Shown here: piece by piece, positions 8,858 through 16,376 of the stretch | How the letters are laid out: each line of letters opens with the position of its first letter | Numbering within the stretch: the first letter of the stretch is position 1 | Virus record (IMG/VR): IMGVR_UViG_3300006735_000336 | Coordinates: 1 to 20,666 of that record | Reading direction: 5' to 3' (one strand) | Length of the DNA stretch: 20,666 bases | Source of the DNA: a virus | Program-made: the position numbers and the translations under genes | Notes under the pieces: generated by a model | Told to the model about the DNA's origin: nothing | What the model saw: the letters and a program-made list of their open reading frames with translations, nothing else | Database searches by the model: none

Positions 8858-9138
8858 GGTCCCACCACAACCGAAGTAGCACATGTGGTGTTATCCACCT
8901 TATCGAGTAAATTATTAATATCTGTACCTCTTGTCATATTTAATCCTCCAACTAAGACTGATTGTGATCCCGTGATTATTTCACTAATAACTTTTTCGGG
9001 TGGATATGGTGAAACCATTGAACTAAGTCTTGAGGCTGGCTTGCCCTCAATCAAAACTGAGAGTTCACCAGTAAATATTTTACCAATGCCCTCCTTGCCG
9101 ATTACATTAGTATCAACCGTAGCAGCAAATAAAGCCAT
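8854..9138 (-). CDS. PAAR-like spike tip protein (gp5.4-like)
   Basis: 94 aa from ATG at 9138, which shares its A with the preceding TGA (TGATG); GGTGGA lies about 6 bases upstream. A second in-frame ATG at 9153 would add five residues but sits inside the previous gene. T4 gp5.4 is 97 aa. The PAAR-type pattern is two copies of a 'tGs.sVli.Gkpa.R' motif: TGELSVLIEGKPASR at about 23-37 and TGSQSVLVGGLNMTR at about 56-70, then TTCATSVVVGP at the end. PAAR proteins form the sharp, metal-bound cone that caps the gp5 beta-helix needle. The literal Pro-Ala-Ala-Arg motif and the usual histidine-rich metal site are not evident, so it is a divergent member. Its place just after gp5 and one other gene supports the call. 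Confidence 0.7.
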   Translation of the reverse strand: MALFAATVDTNVIGKEGIGKIFTGELSVLIEGKPASRLSSMVSPYPPEKVISEIITGSQSVLVGGLNMTRGTDINNLLDKVDNTTCATSVVVGP

Positions 9139-9785
9139 CAGATTTCCACCCATGCGGATGTCACTCCGCTTGTGCTTCCGTCAGAAAGATAAACAAACAA
9201 TCTTCCCGAGCCAGTGTTCAACCAATATTGTCCGATGTTTGCAACCGGAGGCACGAAGTTGCCAACAAATTTTGCGTCTGTTTGATTTGATCCACGGATA
9301 CCACTTAAAATATTATCAGTGGTTATCGCTGTTCCTGAATTGATTGAGTTTTCAAAAGTAATGCCGCTTGGCTCGATGATTGGTCGAGTTGTTTTGAAAT
9401 ACTTTACAAAATCATTTTCGATATTATTTGCTTCGTCCAAAACACTTTGATCTGTTAGTGGTCTGGTGGACTCAAGATTAAATTTGAAGGGTCTTCTTTC
9501 TTTGTTACTTTCATAAAAGGAGCGAAGATTTTCTATTTCATCATTTGTTAAGTCAGGATGAACTTTGTTGATTTCTGCGTTTGTCATCGGTCTATTGATA
9601 CCATGACCACCTTGTGTGATCATTTCGATAAAGTGATATCTTGCGGTTTTATTTGGAAAGGATGTGTAAACAGAATATTCAGGCTCATCTTTGAATTCAA
9701 AAAAATCAAAGCCTTTCGCTAAAATTATTTTGATGGAGCGTTCACCGTTCGCTGTAAGATCAACCACATTTTGAAAAGTAGGCAT
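9138..9785 (-). CDS. Hypothetical structural protein next to gp5 spike
   Basis: 215 aa; not recognised as a named family. The N-terminal two thirds are charged and mixed alpha/beta (GERSIKIILAKGFDFFEFKD, then ITQGGHGINRPMTNAEINKV). The C-terminal about 40 residues (PPVANIGQYWLNTGSGRLFV, YLSDG...AWVEI) look like the small 'yW.nt.tg.lfvy..dg....W' beta module often appended to phage fibre and structural proteins. ATG at 9785 is preceded by AAGGAG whose first bases are the gp5 stop (TAAGGAG). A possible late promoter (AATAAATA) lies 68 bases upstream, inside the gp5 end. It is coupled to gp5 and the PAAR gene, so a hub or needle-assembly role is reasonable, but this rests on position only. Confidence 0.6.
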   Translation of the reverse strand: MPTFQNVVDLTANGERSIKIILAKGFDFFEFKDEPEYSVYTSFPNKTARYHFIEMITQGGHGINRPMTNAEINKVHPDLTNDEIENLRSFYESNKERRPFKFNLESTRPLTDQSVLDEANNIENDFVKYFKTTRPIIEPSGITFENSINSGTAITTDNILSGIRGSNQTDAKFVGNFVPPVANIGQYWLNTGSGRLFVYLSDGSTSGVTSAWVEI

Positions 9786-9796
9786 ACAAAAACTCC

Positions 9797-10693
9797 TTAA
9801 TCACTATTCAACTTGATCGGAAAACCACGAATCGAAGTGCTTAGTCCAGTAATATTTATTTTACCCAAAGCATTCAAATCAAAATCACCCAGCACAGAAA
9901 TGGACAAATCATCTGATGCAGTTAGTCGAACGTTACCGTTTAAAATTAAACTTGTGTCACCATCAACTTGTACGTTTGCATTACCCTTGATGTGAACATC
10001 GTCATCACCAAGAATCGCTGTATAGTTTCTATTTACAACTTTTAATACTCTTTCGCCATCAGGTCCAAACTCCTCAAAAGTTCCGCTTCTGTGTTGAGTG
10101 TGTATTCTTTCCGCACCGGGAGTGTCATCAAACTCTTGAACGTGACCACTTTCCGTGAACCTTACATGATTAAATGGATACTCAGCGTCATATCTTGGTG
10201 CAGGCTCAGAGATTGATGCAAATGTAAACATCGACCCAAGATGTTGAGCCATCTCATCAAGATTTTGTTGTCTGTTGATAATTGGCAAACCACTATCACC
10301 TGACGCTAAAGTGTTTGTATCAGAGAAAACGTTTGGACCCTCTTTCAAAGGATACTTTCCGGTTGGATCTCTAAAACCACTATCATCATCATTCAGAGGA
10401 ACACTCTCACCACCAATTGATCCTAAAATTACTGGCAGTTGTGCGTTCTCACCATCTCTGAAAAATCCAAAAACCCATGTGCCTTCAACAAGCCCAAGAG
10501 GTGTCGTGCCGATACCATTCATCGCTGCCGATGTAATTGGCTGAACTGGATGCGCCCAAGGTAAGTCTTGTGTTGGAAGATCAACTTTATTTTCTGTATG
10601 ATATCCAAGACAACGAACTCGTACTCTACCCAATTGTTTAGGGTCGTTCCTATCTTCTACCACACCTTGCCACCAATGAAATTCATTTAACAT
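9797..10693 (-). CDS. 5: Baseplate central spike gp5-like, without lysozyme domain
   Basis: 298 aa. Residues about 7-95 form the gp5/VgrG OB-fold: WWQGVVEDRNDPKQLGRVRV, RCLGYH, LPWAHPVQPITSA, then EGTWVFGFFRDGENAQLPVI and LGSIGG. The middle is a linker with HVRFTESGHVQEFDDTPGAE. The C-terminal about 100 residues (RVLKVVNRNYTAILGDDDVH, then VQVDGDTSLILNGNVRLTAS) are the repeated short beta strands of the triple-stranded needle. T4 gp5 (575 aa) carries a lysozyme domain between OB-fold and needle; here that domain is absent. The protein should trimerise on the gp27 hub and carry the PAAR tip. Start ATG overlaps the gp27-like TAA by one base (TAATG). Confidence 0.88.
   Translation of the reverse strand: MLNEFHWWQGVVEDRNDPKQLGRVRVRCLGYHTENKVDLPTQDLPWAHPVQPITSAAMNGIGTTPLGLVEGTWVFGFFRDGENAQLPVILGSIGGESVPLNDDDSGFRDPTGKYPLKEGPNVFSDTNTLASGDSGLPIINRQQNLDEMAQHLGSMFTFASISEPAPRYDAEYPFNHVRFTESGHVQEFDDTPGAERIHTQHRSGTFEEFGPDGERVLKVVNRNYTAILGDDDVHIKGNANVQVDGDTSLILNGNVRLTASDDLSISVLGDFDLNALGKINITGLSTSIRGFPIKLNSD
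9853..9860 (-). promoter_or_regulatory. Possible late promoter before spike-tip genes (AATAAATA)
   Basis: Leftward AATAAATA, seven of eight bases of the T4 late consensus, inside the 3' end of gp5 and 68 bases upstream of the 9785 start. It could give extra message for the 215-aa, PAAR, 294-aa, gp25 and later genes. Only the string itself supports this. Confidence 0.3.
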
Positions 10694-12210
10694 TAAGCAC
10701 CCACTCCCTCACTTGGTTGTAACTGAACTGTTGAAGATTCAGTTGTTTTGAAATTTTTACTTAAACCAAGTTTCATTCTATGACTTTTTGTAATAAAGTC
10801 AATCACATGTGTAACCGAGTCAACCAAGTATGTGGTTGATAACTGCTTGTCGGAAGAATTATCTTGAGAGGCAGTCGCAGGTGGTATAAGAATTTGCACA
10901 GTATTACCGGCTTCAATAAAATGCATACCAGAAGTGTTTACTTCCATGTAAGTATCCATGGATAATGCCTTCTCACTATGAACCAGTTGTTGAACATCCG
11001 CGTGTCCGAAGTTCCGTTCATCAATTTCTCCACTAAACCTTGACTTATTAAATCTACCCGAGGCTATGTCTTTTGTAAAAACTTTATGCACCCCATCACT
11101 TACCTCAGTGAATCTTGGAGAAATTTTGTTAGGATTGATGACAGGGTATCTACCGCTGATATTTCCCACATATCCCCTATTGTATGAAAAGTTACTTTTA
11201 TAGTAAGTCTTATTTGTAATATCATAAACGTACATTGTTGACTGAAAAGCACCATCTCGGATTTGCATCGATCTTTTATGTGAGCCACCAATTTCGAAAT
11301 CATCCATGTCGTAAATGTTCATAATTGGTCCGGGGTTGTATTGCGAATTGTATTGTGCATCGACTTGACTTTTTGTTAAAAGCATCAATGGTTTTTGCTC
11401 ATACAAATATTGTCTGGGGGCTAATTTGAAACCTGTGTGTGTTTCCCAAAACACATAGCCTTGTTTTCCATTGCTTGTTTCAAGATCATGTGTGATCTCT
11501 TTAATTTTATACAAAGCCCTAGAAAACGGAAATGCAATTTTTAACTCTTCAGTTGTTTTGCCCGTGACCTTTAGGAAGTCATAATTATCATCAATCATTG
11601 TCAACGCTTTGTCTGCTGGCAGTCTCTCTAGAGAAATTTCCTTAAAGTTTGGCAGACTTGTCGTGACCATAGCCTTTCCAGATGTTGAGTCTCCTCCACT
11701 CCTGTCATAAAAATAATTGCTCGCAAGATTTTTAATAATATCAATTGCATTTCCACGAACCGACTGACTCTTTACACTGATGTCATTTAAAAATAAAGAT
11801 GGACTTACAAGGTGTAGTGCCTCAAACTGTGCCGTTTGTTTTGTTCCTCTTGTTTTTGATACAGTTTCGTATACCTTGAACACTACGGTGGCTGGTGTCT
11901 CGATAAGTTTTTCATCAACAAAGCCGCCCATACCATTTTGCATTCGTCTTGGCAAGGGTGTTCTATAACTTACAACCACATAGCAGGCTTCCGTAAAATC
12001 AATTATCTCAGAGAGTCTATTATTGTCTGTCAAAACTAAAAGACCAGTTTGAAAACAGTCAATCATATTTTCATAAATGATTAATTCTTTTACGAAGTCG
12101 CCACTATCCAGTTCAATAAGAGTGTCTGGTGTGTAAAGATAAATTGAGTTGATTACAACATCATCTTTCTTCTCATAAGATTTACGATTCAAGTTTGAAG
12201 TATCAGACAT
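10693..12210 (-). CDS. 27: Baseplate hub protein gp27-like
   Basis: 505 aa, longer than T4 gp27 (391). The N-terminal half shows the hub pattern: VINSIYLYTPDTLIELDSGD, then VKELIIYENMIDCFQTGLLV, LTDNNRLSEIIDF and YVVVSYRTPLPRR, as in gp27/gpD-type hub proteins where an 'iyE.i.d...tG.l.l.D.n.l' segment begins the tube-like domain. A C-terminal segment (EVNTSGMHFIEAGNTVQILI, then LSTTYLVDSVTHVIDF) resembles the second hub beta-barrel. gp27 trimers form the torus that adapts the three-fold spike to the six-fold tail tube. It overlaps the gp53-like stop by 8 bases and the gp5 start by one. The Shine-Dalgarno is weak (GAG), consistent with coupling to gp53. Confidence 0.8.
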   Translation of the reverse strand: MSDTSNLNRKSYEKKDDVVINSIYLYTPDTLIELDSGDFVKELIIYENMIDCFQTGLLVLTDNNRLSEIIDFTEACYVVVSYRTPLPRRMQNGMGGFVDEKLIETPATVVFKVYETVSKTRGTKQTAQFEALHLVSPSLFLNDISVKSQSVRGNAIDIIKNLASNYFYDRSGGDSTSGKAMVTTSLPNFKEISLERLPADKALTMIDDNYDFLKVTGKTTEELKIAFPFSRALYKIKEITHDLETSNGKQGYVFWETHTGFKLAPRQYLYEQKPLMLLTKSQVDAQYNSQYNPGPIMNIYDMDDFEIGGSHKRSMQIRDGAFQSTMYVYDITNKTYYKSNFSYNRGYVGNISGRYPVINPNKISPRFTEVSDGVHKVFTKDIASGRFNKSRFSGEIDERNFGHADVQQLVHSEKALSMDTYMEVNTSGMHFIEAGNTVQILIPPATASQDNSSDKQLSTTYLVDSVTHVIDFITKSHRMKLGLSKNFKTTESSTVQLQPSEGVGA

Positions 12211-14008
12211 CGCTCAACAGTTTCCTCATTTCAAGTTCGACCTGTGAAACGATTGAAGGGTTGGGCAGTTTCAGTGTGCCACTGGTCATGTTTTTAATAA
12301 TTTCATAATCAGAATTTAGAACACGATATTGATTAACTGAGGTATTAGCCGTAATCAAAGACGTTGGTTCAGCGTATTCGAACAATTGAGTGTTTGATGC
12401 TTCTGCTTCGGTGTCTCCAATTTCAATTGTTCTATACTTTTCAAAAAGTTTTGATCTTGCGTCATAACTAGACAAATCTAGCGTGCCACTTGAGAATCCC
12501 AAAGAGTCAACCAAAAAGAGCAAACTTTCATCAGTAACACCACTTGAATATTGAGGAACATTCATTGTCTCGCCAGCACCATTTTCCATTGTACCGGAAA
12601 CAATTAAACTTTTTCCGTTTGCATTTTTGCCAAAAACCATTTCTCCATCACGAATAAATTCTCCTGAAATAGATGCATGATAAAGTGCGGTCACTCCTAC
12701 CGGACTTCTAGCATCAACAGAAAACAATATGTTACTATTTTGATCATATGATATCACGATTGTCGAAAAAATTCCATCTTGCAAATCATAAACGTATGTG
12801 TCATCCGTCACTGTGCCTTGTGATCCTGTTGTGCTGGTGGGACCAAAAAGATAACCATTTCCTTGAATCTTCGTATTACCGATTGAGGGGAATGTATCTT
12901 TATCAGGAGTTGATGCAATCATAAGTTTTGTGCCATTTGAATACATCCCCCAATCTTTAGTTGAAAGCACTCTTCTCATGTTTGATGTATGGTACTCATC
13001 TCTTCTAGTAATCACACCATCACTTGGAAAACCATCGTATGTGACTGACCCACCAACCTCAAAATTTTCCAGTGGCTTAAATTTAAAAATTATGCTGCCT
13101 TGTGTTGCCCCTAAACCAGTGAAGGTGTAACTCGCTGATGTGTTTCCGACCTTTAGTGATGAGACACCGCCAAAGAAGTCTGTGAAATCAAAAGAGCAAG
13201 AATTGTTATCGCCTGTTGACGCAGACAAAGCATTTGCACCAAGCACTTTCTCTGTTGATTCATAGAGATATTTGTGAAGAAGCGTGTCGCTAAACAAAGT
13301 TGTATTTTCAAGACCATCAGTTGTCGAACTTGTAACACCAAGAGATAATTGAGTGCCGTTCGTATCAGGAATTGTACCAAGAGGGTCTAAGTGAGGTGTA
13401 GTCACTCCCAATCCAAAGTGGTGCAATGATGATCGACCATTTTCATCAACCCTAGCGATGTTAGCATTTAAGATTTCGGTGTCGGTTCGAATTATTGCAA
13501 TGTCATCACTCTTCTTAAAAGTTCCGACTTGTTCATAGAGTTGTATTTTTGAAAGATTTTTATCATAATGCTTGACAAAAGCATAGTTGTTTTCATCATA
13601 TGAAACATTGCCTGTGTCTCCCTCTCTACGCATCACAAGATCACCGGACTTGATTTCATCATTAGTCACACTAAATGGAAAAGAAAAACCTCTCTCCGTA
13701 ATAAAAATTGATTGTCCATCATATTTTTTATTGATGAAGTTGTCCATTGAAATTGTATTGAGTGATGAATCATACATCGGGTCAATCATTTCATTAAACA
13801 TCATGAGCAACCAACTTAAATCTTCTCGTCCATACAAATCTAGAGCGATTGACTCAAGGGTATCTGAGTCTTTCATTTTATATGTCGTGTACGCACGATC
13901 TTGTTCAATAGACTCATTTGTGAAGACTGCTTGACGCAAAATGTTTTTTACGTTGACAATATTATCTTTAACTAAAGTTTCAGTATTAGGAAAATTTTTA
14001 AAATACAT
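12203..14008 (-). CDS. 53: Baseplate wedge protein gp53-like with large central insertion
   Basis: 601 aa, three times T4 gp53 (196 aa). The first about 100 residues match gp53: MYFKNFPN, then a LysM-like segment AYTTYKMKDSDTLESIALDL at 39-58 and YGREDLSWLLMMFNEMIDPM at 59-78, as in gp53's 'A..iYGn..lyWvllm.N...DPyy'. The last about 45 residues (VNQYRVLNSDYEIIKNM, then VSQVELEMRKLL) match the gp53 C-terminus. Between them, roughly residues 200-520, lies extra sequence with a LamG/concanavalin-like look: GSIIFKFKPLENFEVGG, FSTIVISYDQNSNILFSVDA and GEFIRDGEMVFGKNANG. gp53 ties neighbouring wedges together around gp25. AAGGA precedes the ATG by about 8 bases. The gp53 ends are fairly sure; the fold of the insert is a guess. 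Confidence 0.8.
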   Translation of the reverse strand: MYFKNFPNTETLVKDNIVNVKNILRQAVFTNESIEQDRAYTTYKMKDSDTLESIALDLYGREDLSWLLMMFNEMIDPMYDSSLNTISMDNFINKKYDGQSIFITERGFSFPFSVTNDEIKSGDLVMRREGDTGNVSYDENNYAFVKHYDKNLSKIQLYEQVGTFKKSDDIAIIRTDTEILNANIARVDENGRSSLHHFGLGVTTPHLDPLGTIPDTNGTQLSLGVTSSTTDGLENTTLFSDTLLHKYLYESTEKVLGANALSASTGDNNSCSFDFTDFFGGVSSLKVGNTSASYTFTGLGATQGSIIFKFKPLENFEVGGSVTYDGFPSDGVITRRDEYHTSNMRRVLSTKDWGMYSNGTKLMIASTPDKDTFPSIGNTKIQGNGYLFGPTSTTGSQGTVTDDTYVYDLQDGIFSTIVISYDQNSNILFSVDARSPVGVTALYHASISGEFIRDGEMVFGKNANGKSLIVSGTMENGAGETMNVPQYSSGVTDESLLFLVDSLGFSSGTLDLSSYDARSKLFEKYRTIEIGDTEAEASNTQLFEYAEPTSLITANTSVNQYRVLNSDYEIIKNMTSGTLKLPNPSIVSQVELEMRKLLSDV

Positions 14009-14009
14009 T

Positions 14010-15917
14010 TTAGAATCCTTGCATGACGAATTGCTTGTTGATCATGATTGCTTGTGTGAATGAAACATTCATATTAACTTGAACAGGAGTGCCATCGACA
14101 AAGAATGCAGACTTGGGGTTTGGTGAGTAGTTTGTGTCAATCGCTGTGACGAAACACCTACCGAGTTTTGGCAACTCTGTGTTCTCTACTAAGGTTACCT
14201 CATCTTTTAAACCAACCAAGTCTTTTGCAACATCAGGGATCAGATCAAGTAGTTCATCGGGAATATCTTTAGCGAATCCTTTGAACTGACCAAGATTAAA
14301 GTTATCTAAAACCTCATCCCTGTTATCGAGAGTTGTCACATCTTTGAACTCACTTGATCCATCTCTACCAAAGGTATCTTTAGCCGTGACATCACCAAGT
14401 AAAGTCGTTCGATAAAATTTGATTTCAACTTCATGGGGTGCAAGATAGTTTAGTGTGCTAGGTGCAAGTTGTGGAACAGAGTGAAATCTAAATGATTGAA
14501 TAATATTTTGCATCATCACAGCCTCTCTCTTGCTGGTCGGAGCAAAAGTAAAGTTCATTGTGAAAGTTTTACGATTCATACCTGAGAACATTGATTCATT
14601 TTTTGGATTGGAAACTACACCAAACTGTCCTCGCAAACCATTATACAAATCTAGGTTGATACCAGTTCTGTCTTCTACTGCCCTGCCAATTTTGTCAGAT
14701 GCCACACTAAGAAATCCTTGCTTGATTCCCTGTGCCACTGCTGTCACATTTCCTGCGGCTGCCTCATATGCGTTTCTTAAAAAGTTTTGACTTTCATCCT
14801 CGTATGAGATGTTGTCGGAGAAAGACAACTGCGTTGGAACGTACATGAAAACTCTGTCTTTTGTTGACTCAGAGGCTCTACTAATTCTAACGTCTTTGTA
14901 TCTTGAAAGTGTGTCTAAGTCCACTTGTCTTTGACTTACAACAACTTCATCACCCGTGACTGGATCAACGAATAAATTAGCATTACCACCGGGCAAGCCC
15001 TCTGTTGAGTAAAAATTACTTTTGTATTTTTCAAACACATCTGGTGTGACTTCATACGGATCAACTCCCGCCACTCCCGGTGTGACAGTGTAAACTTTTT
15101 CTGTTTCAGACAAGGGACCATACGCATAATTATTTTCAACAAGGCTTTGATTTCTAAATTTAACTTGCGACATCTCACTTGCATCAACTGAGAAAGCGTT
15201 AGCAATACCAGCAACTCCTGAAACGGCAAGAGGTAAAAAGTTATCTTTATTAATAATGTTGTTTTCAAGTAAGTTTTCGAAATCTTTCTTAAAAAATTCA
15301 AAAGAAACAACAGAGGGAATCTTTGACAAATCACCTTCAAGAGCATCAAGAGGATATCTCATATCTCTCTCAATATTCTCCTCTCCTAAAATTTCACCAC
15401 GATCACTAAACTTGGCAGACCCCATCTCAGTTGAAGCCTCAAGTGCAAGCCTCCCAGCCTCATTTAAGAAACTGCCTAATTTTTCTCCAACCTCCGTCTG
15501 GACTCCAGAACCCTCTCTAGCGAGTGCGCGTGCGCGTGCTTTACCCTCGGCATCTGCTTTTGCCTCTGCCTGTGCCATGGTATCTTGACCGGCAAAGCGA
15601 TTACTACTAGCCGAAGTTGAATCTGGAACATCACCTTGTTGTAGCGGTGTACCAATATTAGGAACTGGCAATTCTGCACTCTGATTTGGATTATTAAATC
15701 TTTGGAAATACTCTTGCAAGAATGCGTTTGATGCCGGTCCCGCAAGAGATATATTTGCCGCTGGAGGATTGATTGGAGATAATCCTGTCTCTGCTATGAA
15801 ACCCTGTATGTTCCCACTATTAATCGCTTGCTGAATCTGCGCTTGCGAAAAGGCTGAAATGTCATAGACTGTGCCATCGATAGTGAGTGTGCGTGTTTCC
15901 TCATTCAAAAATGCCAT
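14010..15917 (-). CDS. 48: Baseplate tail-tube cap gp48-like with long N-terminal extension
   Basis: 635 aa (T4 gp48 is 364). The conserved part is the C-terminal half: DRVFMYVPTQLSFSD at 354-368, FTMNFTFAPTSKREAVMMQN at 452-471 and IIQSFRFHSVPQLAPSTLNY at 472-491, then LGRCFVTAIDTNYSPNPKSA at 585-604 and the 'PVQVNMNVSFTQ' strand near 611-622. These match gp48's 'R.F.f.f.f.P.n..Ea..i..Ii..fR' pattern and the tube fold. The first about 200 residues are extra, with an Ala/Glu/Arg-rich helical stretch at 115-135 (AQAEAKADAEGKARARALAR). gp48 sits on the hub and, with gp54, starts tail-tube polymerisation. AGGAGA lies 6 bases upstream of the ATG. This is the first gene of the leftward operon, only 21 bases from the divergent gp4 start. 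Confidence 0.85.
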   Translation of the reverse strand: MAFLNEETRTLTIDGTVYDISAFSQAQIQQAINSGNIQGFIAETGLSPINPPAANISLAGPASNAFLQEYFQRFNNPNQSAELPVPNIGTPLQQGDVPDSTSASSNRFAGQDTMAQAEAKADAEGKARARALAREGSGVQTEVGEKLGSFLNEAGRLALEASTEMGSAKFSDRGEILGEENIERDMRYPLDALEGDLSKIPSVVSFEFFKKDFENLLENNIINKDNFLPLAVSGVAGIANAFSVDASEMSQVKFRNQSLVENNYAYGPLSETEKVYTVTPGVAGVDPYEVTPDVFEKYKSNFYSTEGLPGGNANLFVDPVTGDEVVVSQRQVDLDTLSRYKDVRISRASESTKDRVFMYVPTQLSFSDNISYEDESQNFLRNAYEAAAGNVTAVAQGIKQGFLSVASDKIGRAVEDRTGINLDLYNGLRGQFGVVSNPKNESMFSGMNRKTFTMNFTFAPTSKREAVMMQNIIQSFRFHSVPQLAPSTLNYLAPHEVEIKFYRTTLLGDVTAKDTFGRDGSSEFKDVTTLDNRDEVLDNFNLGQFKGFAKDIPDELLDLIPDVAKDLVGLKDEVTLVENTELPKLGRCFVTAIDTNYSPNPKSAFFVDGTPVQVNMNVSFTQAIMINKQFVMQGF

Positions 15918-15926
15918 TTTTTTCTC

Positions 15927-15933
15927 CTAAATA
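15927..15933 (+). promoter_or_regulatory. CTAAATA element 5 bases before gp4 ATG
   Basis: CTAAATA resembles the T4-like late promoter core (TATAAATA, with relaxed forms in marine relatives). It lies in the 21-base divergent gap and is followed by five bases and then ATGGC. The same arrangement occurs before the tube-fold gene at 16971. Initiation at the usual distance from such an element would put the 5' end of the RNA at or next to the ATG, so it could be a leaderless-type start; gp4 has no Shine-Dalgarno. The element is short and could be chance. Confidence 0.3.
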
Positions 15934-15938
15934 TATGT

Positions 15939-16376
15939 ATGGCTTACCGTGGTAAATACAAACCCAAGAATCCAAACAAATATGTTGGTGATCCAACAAA
16001 AATAAATTACCGATCCTTATGGGAAAGAAAGTGTATGCTCACGTTTGATGATAATCCAAACATAATCAAATGGGCATCAGAAGAGATCGCCATACCGTAT
16101 TTATCACCCGTTGATAGAAAGCGTCACAGATATTATCCAGACTTTATGGTTGAACTTAAGAACAAAGAAGGCAAAGTTGAAACAATCATGATTGAAGTAA
16201 AACCAAAAAAACAAACGGAGCCACCAAAGCCTAGAAAAAGAAAATCAGTGACTTATCTCAACGAGGCAAAAACATACGCCATCAATCAGGCAAAGTGGGC
16301 TGCTGCTCAAGCCCTATGTGATCGTAAAGGCTGGACATTCAGAATCATGACGGAGAAAGAAATCTATGGCAAGTAA
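15939..16376 (+). CDS. 4: Head completion protein gp4
   Basis: 145 aa (T4 gp4 is 150). It matches T4 gp4 along its length: MAYRGKYKPKNPNKYVGDPT, KINYRSLWERK, NPNIIKWASEEIAIPYLSP, then KRHRYYPDFMVEL and IMIEVKPKKQTEPPKP, and at the end AINQAKWAAAQALCDRKGWT with FRIMTE. The E...YYPDF...iEvKPK pattern is that of an endonuclease-like (TnsA/PD-(D/E)XK) fold: candidate catalytic residues are Glu in SLWERK, Asp in YYPDF and the Glu/Lys of IEVKPK. In T4, gp4 (also called gp50/65 in older work) completes DNA-filled heads so tails can join. No ribosome-binding site is visible before the ATG. It is the first gene of the rightward operon and overlaps the next gene by 11 bases. Confidence 0.93.
   Translation: MAYRGKYKPKNPNKYVGDPTKINYRSLWERKCMLTFDDNPNIIKWASEEIAIPYLSPVDRKRHRYYPDFMVELKNKEGKVETIMIEVKPKKQTEPPKPRKRKSVTYLNEAKTYAINQAKWAAAQALCDRKGWTFRIMTEKEIYGK
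16098..16105 (-). promoter_or_regulatory. Possible late promoter for leftward operon (GATAAATA)
   Basis: Read leftward, the sequence is GATAAATA, seven of eight bases of the T4 late promoter TATAAATA and a fit to the NATAAATA form described for marine T4-like phages. It lies inside gp4, on the opposite strand, about 180 bases upstream of the gp48-like ATG, so it would give an RNA antisense to the 5' end of gp4. Such a string is expected several times by chance in 20 kb of AT-rich DNA, so support is only moderate. Confidence 0.3.

Noticed and set aside
8858-8884. Earlier start for the 294-aa gene (MCYFGCGGT...)
   Set aside because: Those nine codons lie inside the PAAR gene; the ATGA overlap start at 8857 matches the style of the operon.
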